Shown here piece by piece: positions 60,271-64,000 of a stretch of 64,000 bases of DNA. Each line of letters begins with the position of its first letter. Position 1 is the stretch's first letter. The position numbers and the translations under genes are program-made. The stretch comes from Leifsonia sp. AG29 (GTDB lineage: Bacteria; Actinomycetota; Actinomycetes; Actinomycetales; Microbacteriaceae), in NCBI RefSeq assembly GCF_009765225.1, contig NZ_VMSF01000001.1, forward strand, positions 3,286,001-3,350,000, read 5' to 3'. The notes beneath the pieces were generated by a model. That model had not been told where the DNA came from. It worked only from the letters and a program-made list of their open reading frames with translations, and did no database searches.

Positions 60271-60639
60271 CTAAACGGACCCCAGGAACGACGACGCAGC
60301 ATCCAGCGACCCCGGGACGAGCCGGTAGTACGCCCAGGTCCCGCGCTTGGAGCGACTGAGGAAACCGGCCTCGACCAGGATCTTCAGGTGATGGGACACG
60401 GTCGGCTGCGAGAGCCCGAGCGGCTCGGTGAGGTCGCAGACGCAGGCCTCCCCGTCGTCGTGGGCGGCGACCATCGAGAGGAGGCGCAGCCGGGCCGGGT
60501 CGGCGAGGGCCTTCATCGCCCGCGCGACGGACACCGCGTTCTCCTCGCTGATCACTTCCTTCGTGATCGGGGCGCAGCAGGCCTGGAGGTCGCGCAACGG
60601 GAGGAGCTCGGTGATCGCCACCTCCCGATTCTCGCCCAT
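60271..60639 (-). CDS. arsR: Arsenic-responsive repressor ArsR
   Basis: This 122-residue winged-helix repressor has an N-terminal Cys21-Cys22 pair (LQACCAPI), Cys66 and Cys68 (EACVCDL) and the HTH PLGLSQPTVSHHLKILVEAG. The Cys-Cys plus third Cys arrangement matches the Corynebacterium glutamicum type of As(III) site (Cys15, Cys16, Cys55 there). Two inverted repeats lie between it and the divergent arsC unit. ATG 60639 is 2 nt from the nearer operator. Confidence 0.92.
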   Translation of the reverse strand: MGENREVAITELLPLRDLQACCAPITKEVISEENAVSVARAMKALADPARLRLLSMVAAHDDGEACVCDLTEPLGLSQPTVSHHLKILVEAGFLSRSKRGTWAYYRLVPGSLDAASSFLGSV

Positions 60640-60641
60640 AT

Positions 60642-60657
60642 ATTGACAACCGTCAAT
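60642..60657. promoter_or_regulatory. ArsR operator 1
   Basis: Perfect inverted repeat ATTGAC-AACC-GTCAAT. It begins 2 bp upstream of the arsR ATG and overlaps a TTGACA box (60643-60648) that reads toward arsC. Confidence 0.7.
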
Positions 60658-60677
60658 GTATGCGTTCACGATGTGTT

Positions 60678-60695
60678 CATCGACAAGCGTCGATG
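60678..60695. promoter_or_regulatory. ArsR operator 2
   Basis: Perfect inverted repeat CATCGAC-AAGC-GTCGATG, of the same design as operator 1 (TGAC/TCGAC arms, 4-bp centre). It lies about 18 bp upstream of the small cysteine-rich ORF. Confidence 0.6.
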
Positions 60696-60712
60696 GAGAA
60701 GGGAGAATGATC

Positions 60713-60781
60713 ATGGGATGCTGCGACAGCGACGACTGCCAGGTGCTGCCCGACGGTTCGTGCTCGCCCGAGTGCTGCTGA
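60713..60781 (+). CDS. 22-residue six-cysteine peptide in the arsenic cassette
   Basis: ATG 60713 (or ATG 60707, two codons earlier) opens a 22-residue frame with cysteines at positions 3, 4, 9, 17, 21 and 22: a CC pair at each end, GCC and ECC. The remaining residues are mainly acidic or small. GGGAGA precedes by 7 nt. It is the first gene after the ArsR operators and 129 bp before arsC. It is not a known family to me; a thiolate metalloid ligand or metallochaperone is the obvious hypothesis. Confidence 0.6.
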   Translation: MGCCDSDDCQVLPDGSCSPECC

Positions 60782-60910
60782 CGGCGACGAGGCCGTCGTC
60801 CGCCCCCGGGCGGCGGCCCCGCGTCGCCGGCGCTGCGGCAGCAGGCCCGGCCCCCGAGCTCCAGATCCGAGTCCCGAGACCCAACACCCCCGACCCAGCC
60901 CCGGAGAACA

Positions 60911-61318
60911 ATGACCGACACCGCCCGCCCCACCGTCCTCTTCGTCTGCGTCCACAACGCCGGCCGATCGCAGATGGCCGCCGGTTTCATGCGAGAACTC
61001 TCCGGCGGCCGTGTCGAGGTCCTCTCCGCCGGCTCCGAGCCGAAGGACCGGATCAACCCGGTGGCGATCGAGGCCATGGCCGAGGAGGGGATCGACATCG
61101 CCGGCAGCACGCCCAAGATCCTGACCACCGAGGCGGTCAAGGAGTCCGACGTCGTCATCACCATGGGCTGCGGCGACACCTGCCCGGTCTTCCCGGGCAA
61201 GCGCTACGAGGACTGGGAGCTCACCGACCCGGCCGGCCGCCCGATCGACGAGGTGCGCCCCATCCGCGACGAGATCAAGCGCCGCGTGGAGGCGCTCCTC
61301 GGCGAGCTCATCGCTTGA
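60911..61318 (+). CDS. arsC: Arsenate reductase ArsC (mycothiol-dependent type)
   Basis: This 135-residue low-molecular-weight phosphatase-fold enzyme has the arsenate-binding loop starting at the nucleophile Cys13 (VCVHNAGRSQMA) and Cys87 and Cys91 (MGCGDTCPVFPG), the arrangement of the mycothiol/mycoredoxin-coupled ArsC of actinobacteria. It reduces arsenate to arsenite. ATG 60911 follows GGAG. The 129-bp gap from the small peptide gene holds a long GC hairpin (GGCGACG with CGTCGCC). Its stop codon region overlaps the end of flgE by 11 nt. Confidence 0.92.
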   Translation: MTDTARPTVLFVCVHNAGRSQMAAGFMRELSGGRVEVLSAGSEPKDRINPVAIEAMAEEGIDIAGSTPKILTTEAVKESDVVITMGCGDTCPVFPGKRYEDWELTDPAGRPIDEVRPIRDEIKRRVEALLGELIA

Positions 61319-62486
61319 GGTTCGTCAGCTCCTGAAGCACCTCGTCCGACGTCGTGATGATGCGGGCGTTCGCCTGGAAGCCGCGCTGAGCGACGATCAG
61401 GTTGGTGAACTCCTGCGACAGGTCGACGTTCGACATCTCGAGCGAGCCGCCCTGCAGCGAGCCGAGGCCGTCCTCGCCGGGGCCCCCGAGCTGCGCGGTG
61501 CCCGAGTTGACGGTGGCGCGGTAGGTCGAGCCTCCCGCCTTCTCGAGCCCGCCGGGGTTGACGAACGTCGCGAGGGCGATGCGGCCGACCGCCTGCTTGT
61601 CCCCGTTCGAGAACAGGCCCGTGATGGTGCCGTCCTTGTCGAGGGTGAACGACTCGAGGGTTCCCGCCGCCTTGCCGTTCTGATCCTTGAACGCGACGGA
61701 GGTGACGCCGGAGTAGCCGGTGAGGGTGGAGAGGTCGACCGCGACGCCGCCCACGGAGAGGACGGGCGCGGGAGGCGCCAACGTTCCGTTCGACTGGAAC
61801 GTCACCGCCGAGGTCCCCGTCTGACCGAGCGAATCCGCGCCCGCGACGTTCCAGGTGCTCCCCGCCTTCGTGAAGGTGAGGGTCAGCTTGCGGGAGGCGC
61901 CGGTCGCGTCGAACACCGAGACGTCGCGCACGAGCTGGTCGCCGTCTGCCGCGTCGGCCGGCAGGTTGCCCGCGACGGTCGCCGCGGTGGTCTGGGTGGC
62001 AGGGGTGACGGACTTCAGCGGGATGGTGATGTCGCTGAGCGCGCCTCCCTGCTGCACGACCCCGTTGACCGCGTTCCAGCCCTGGAGGATCGCCCCGCCC
62101 GGGCCGACCAGTCGGCCGAGCGCGTCCGGGTCGAGCGAGCCGGCGCGGCTGTAGACAGTCTCCCCGCCCGACTTCATGACGAAGAAGCCGTCGCCGTTGA
62201 TCATCATGTCGGTGGCGCGGCCGGTGGACTGCGCGGCACCCTGGGTGAAGTTGGTCGAGATGCCCGCGACGAGCACGCCGAGTCCGATCTGAGCCGGGTT
62301 GGTGCCCCCGGTGCCCGTCTGCGGCGCGCCGGCGCCCTTGACGAGCTGCGAGAGCGTGTCCTCGAACTGCACGGCCGACGCCTTGAAGCCCGTGGTGTTG
62401 ACGTTGGCGATGTTGTTGCCGGTGACGTCGAGCATGGTCTGGTGCGAGCGGAGGCCCGAGATGCCGGAGTAGAGGGAGCGGAGCAT
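61308..62486 (-). CDS. flgE: Flagellar hook protein FlgE
   Basis: This 392-residue protein begins MLRSLYSGISGLRSHQTMLD and carries GNNIANVNTTGFKAS, the D0/D1 rod-hook signature, and ends with NLIVAQRGFQANARIITTSD, the conserved C-terminal helix. It builds the flexible hook. ATG 62486; it follows flgD by 31 nt. Confidence 0.95.
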   Translation of the reverse strand: MLRSLYSGISGLRSHQTMLDVTGNNIANVNTTGFKASAVQFEDTLSQLVKGAGAPQTGTGGTNPAQIGLGVLVAGISTNFTQGAAQSTGRATDMMINGDGFFVMKSGGETVYSRAGSLDPDALGRLVGPGGAILQGWNAVNGVVQQGGALSDITIPLKSVTPATQTTAATVAGNLPADAADGDQLVRDVSVFDATGASRKLTLTFTKAGSTWNVAGADSLGQTGTSAVTFQSNGTLAPPAPVLSVGGVAVDLSTLTGYSGVTSVAFKDQNGKAAGTLESFTLDKDGTITGLFSNGDKQAVGRIALATFVNPGGLEKAGGSTYRATVNSGTAQLGGPGEDGLGSLQGGSLEMSNVDLSQEFTNLIVAQRGFQANARIITTSDEVLQELTNLKR

Positions 62487-62517
62487 GGTGACTGCCTTTC
62501 GGTGAGGGTGGTGCAGG

Positions 62518-62967
62518 TCAGGAGGCCGCGGGGACGGTCGCGGCTGCGGACACGACGCCGAGCACGGAGTCGAGGGCGATCTTCTGGTCGCCGACCGTGA
62601 CGACGGGAACGGACCCGGCGTACGAGACGGAAGTGGCGGCGCCGGTCTGCGTGGCGCCGTTCTTGTCGAGGTAGCTCACGGTGTGGCCGACGAGCGCGGC
62701 CGCGGCCTGCCGCATCTGCAGGGCGAACCCCTCCTGGTTGGTGGTGTCCATGCTCGTGAGCTTCTCCATCATCGCCAGCTGCGTGGTCTGCGCGATCATC
62801 TGGTTGGTGTCCATGGGCGAGCTGGGGTCCTGGTTGCGCAGCTGCGTCACGAGGAGCTGCATGAAGGCCTCGCTGTCGAGCGACTGCTTCGGCGTGCGGG
62901 TCGGAGGGGTCGAGTAGATCCCTCCGGTGGAGGCGGAATCCGTCCCGGTGACGGGGTCGACGGCCAC
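62518..62967 (-). CDS. flgD: Flagellar hook-capping protein FlgD
   Basis: This 149-residue protein has the FlgD N-terminal helix FMQLLVTQLRNQDPSSPMD and NQMIAQTTQLAMMEKL. It lacks the C-terminal Ig-like domain of larger FlgD proteins. It is needed to cap hook assembly. GTG 62967, 13 bp after fliK. Confidence 0.93.
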   Translation of the reverse strand: MAVDPVTGTDSASTGGIYSTPPTRTPKQSLDSEAFMQLLVTQLRNQDPSSPMDTNQMIAQTTQLAMMEKLTSMDTTNQEGFALQMRQAAAALVGHTVSYLDKNGATQTGAATSVSYAGSVPVVTVGDQKIALDSVLGVVSAAATVPAAS

Positions 62968-62980
62968 GGCGGGCTCCCTT

Positions 62981-64000
62981 CTAGACGATGAGGTCGATGG
63001 TGCGGGCGATCCCGTCCGCGGAAGCGGCGGGCCTGGTCGGTTCTGCGGGCGGCGCGGGGAGGGAGCGCTTCTCGGGCGCCGGCTCGGCTGCCGCCCAGGA
63101 GTCCGGGCGGCGCTCTCCGGGCGCCTGCTGCTCCGCTCCCGGGTGGCTCTGCGATGACAGGTCGAGCGTGCCGCTGAGCCCGGCGCCGCCGAGATCGCGT
63201 CGGAGTTCCGGGAGGATCGACCGGAGGGCGTCCCTCCCGGCGTCGGTCGGCGCGAACAGCTCCACCCGGACGCCTTCGCCTCCGACGTGCGCGCGGACGG
63301 TCACCGGGCCCAGGTTGTCGGGCGTGACGTGCACGGTCATCACGTGCTCGCCCCGGCCCGCGGCGGCGAGCGTGAAGAGAGGGCGCGCGAGCTGCGACGG
63401 GAGGCTCGGCGATGCGGTCGGGGTGTTCGACGGCGCTGTGTGGGTGGCTGGGCTCGTCGGCGCCGACGGCGCGGCCGGGGGTACGGCGACAGCGGGAGGG
63501 ATCGACGCGGCCGCGGGCTCGGGCACAGCCGAGGGGGAGGCGGCAGTCGCCGCGCGGTCGGAACGCGAGGCCGCGTCGGACTCTGATGCGGCGAGTGTCG
63601 GGTTGCCGGGCGAGGAGACTCCCGGTTCGAAAGCTCCAATCGGCGATGCTGCAGGATTCGCGGCCGAGGGGGTGGAAGTTGCGGCAGCTGCAGGCGCGGT
63701 GCCCAAGGGCGTTTGGGCCGGCGCGGACTCGGTGAGCACGGTCGAGGCGGCCCCGGCAGGCGCTCCGTTTGTCGAAGCAGCGACAGCCGACGCTGCGCTC
63801 GTCGACGCGGCCGCGACGGGCACCGTGCTGGGCGCGGCGGCGACGGCTGACGCGACCGTCGACATCGGGCCGCTCGGCGCGGTTGCGGAACGGGCCGCCG
63901 CCGGCGCGGCACCCGTCCTGGCGGCGGGAAGGCCCTGCGCATCCGCGCCGGCTGTCGCGTCAGCACGCCCGACCGCGGCCGCCGACGCTGCCACATCTCT
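62981..64000 (-). CDS. fliK: Flagellar hook-length control protein FliK, C-terminal part (partial)
   Basis: The frame is open from the window end to a TAG at 62981. It contains a long Ala/Pro/Ser-rich disordered segment, then the conserved FliK C-terminal domain (LFTLAAAGRGEHVMTVHVTP, LGPVTVRAHVGGEGVRVELF, LRRDLGGAGLSGTLD). It measures hook length and triggers the FlhB switch. The N-terminus is outside the window. Confidence 0.88.
   Translation of the reverse strand, partial: RDVAASAAAVGRADATAGADAQGLPAARTGAAPAAARSATAPSGPMSTVASAVAAAPSTVPVAAASTSAASAVAASTNGAPAGAASTVLTESAPAQTPLGTAPAAAATSTPSAANPAASPIGAFEPGVSSPGNPTLAASESDAASRSDRAATAASPSAVPEPAAASIPPAVAVPPAAPSAPTSPATHTAPSNTPTASPSLPSQLARPLFTLAAAGRGEHVMTVHVTPDNLGPVTVRAHVGGEGVRVELFAPTDAGRDALRSILPELRRDLGGAGLSGTLDLSSQSHPGAEQQAPGERRPDSWAAAEPAPEKRSLPAPPAEPTRPAASADGIARTIDLIV

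Overview
The window is GC-rich (around 70% by eye) with dense, mostly short transcription units. It is typical of a motile actinobacterium of the Microbacteriaceae, most like Leifsonia. The clues are an actinobacterial flagellar cluster ending in csrA, a mycothiol-type arsenate reductase with an N-terminal Cys-Cys ArsR, DUF7882 and Rho-N small proteins, and many start codons placed 5-8 nt after a TANNNT -10 box (leaderless mRNAs). No tRNA, rRNA, CRISPR array, transposase or phage gene was recognised.

Layout. 1-8350: N-terminus of a glutamate decarboxylase, a META-type lipoprotein, two coupled alpha/beta hydrolases, an AraC regulator, and a signalling block (a four-PAS hybrid histidine kinase with a coupled small helical protein, facing a stand-alone receiver coupled to a receiver-HTH protein). 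8646-25850: secreted phospholipase C, NmrA-like and Nudix enzymes, a 5'-3' exonuclease, an SGNH-like/GAF fusion, aldo/keto reductase, AEC and TspO-like membrane proteins, a PrmC paralogue, a Rieske FAD oxidoreductase and a LacI regulator. 26000-44800: a Stealth sugar-phosphate transferase, an OmpR two-component pair, a repeat array, a cyclic-nucleotide-type phosphoesterase, two Gfo/Idh/MocA oxidoreductases, SDR and HAD enzymes, a GH3 beta-glucosidase, a very large membrane-embedded hydrolase, a TMEM175-like channel and an isochorismatase-fold protein.

44830-64000 is a flagellar locus. It holds csrA, an FlhF-like gene, flhA, flhB, fliR, fliQ, fliP, fliO, then fliN, fliM, then flbD-motA-motB (on the opposite strand), then flgE, flgD and fliK (running off the end). 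It appears rearranged: the flbD-motA-motB block is inverted relative to the order expected for this group, and unrelated genes sit at both junctions and between fliN and fliO (a TPP enzyme, a SUMF1-domain protein, a decayed GNAT gene, an orphan ribbon-helix-helix gene, DUF1003, a UPF0014 permease and an arsenic-response cassette). The three separated flagellar units fliO-csrA, fliM-fliN and flbD-motB all begin with the same promoter-like signature, T(T/A)ACGG-N13-GCCGATAGT, which resembles a flagellar sigma-28 promoter.

Most distinctive observations: (i) a 22-residue peptide with six cysteines encoded between divergent ArsR operators and arsC; (ii) a ~100-bp intergenic element in three copies, each an imperfect hairpin followed at fixed distance by a perfect TTATCCACA DnaA box, one copy being translated into the tail of the FlhF-like protein; (iii) a second ~80-bp palindromic repeat family with three solo copies and a six-unit tandem array at 29781-30434; (iv) the shared flagellar promoter and the inverted, cargo-loaded flagellar locus.
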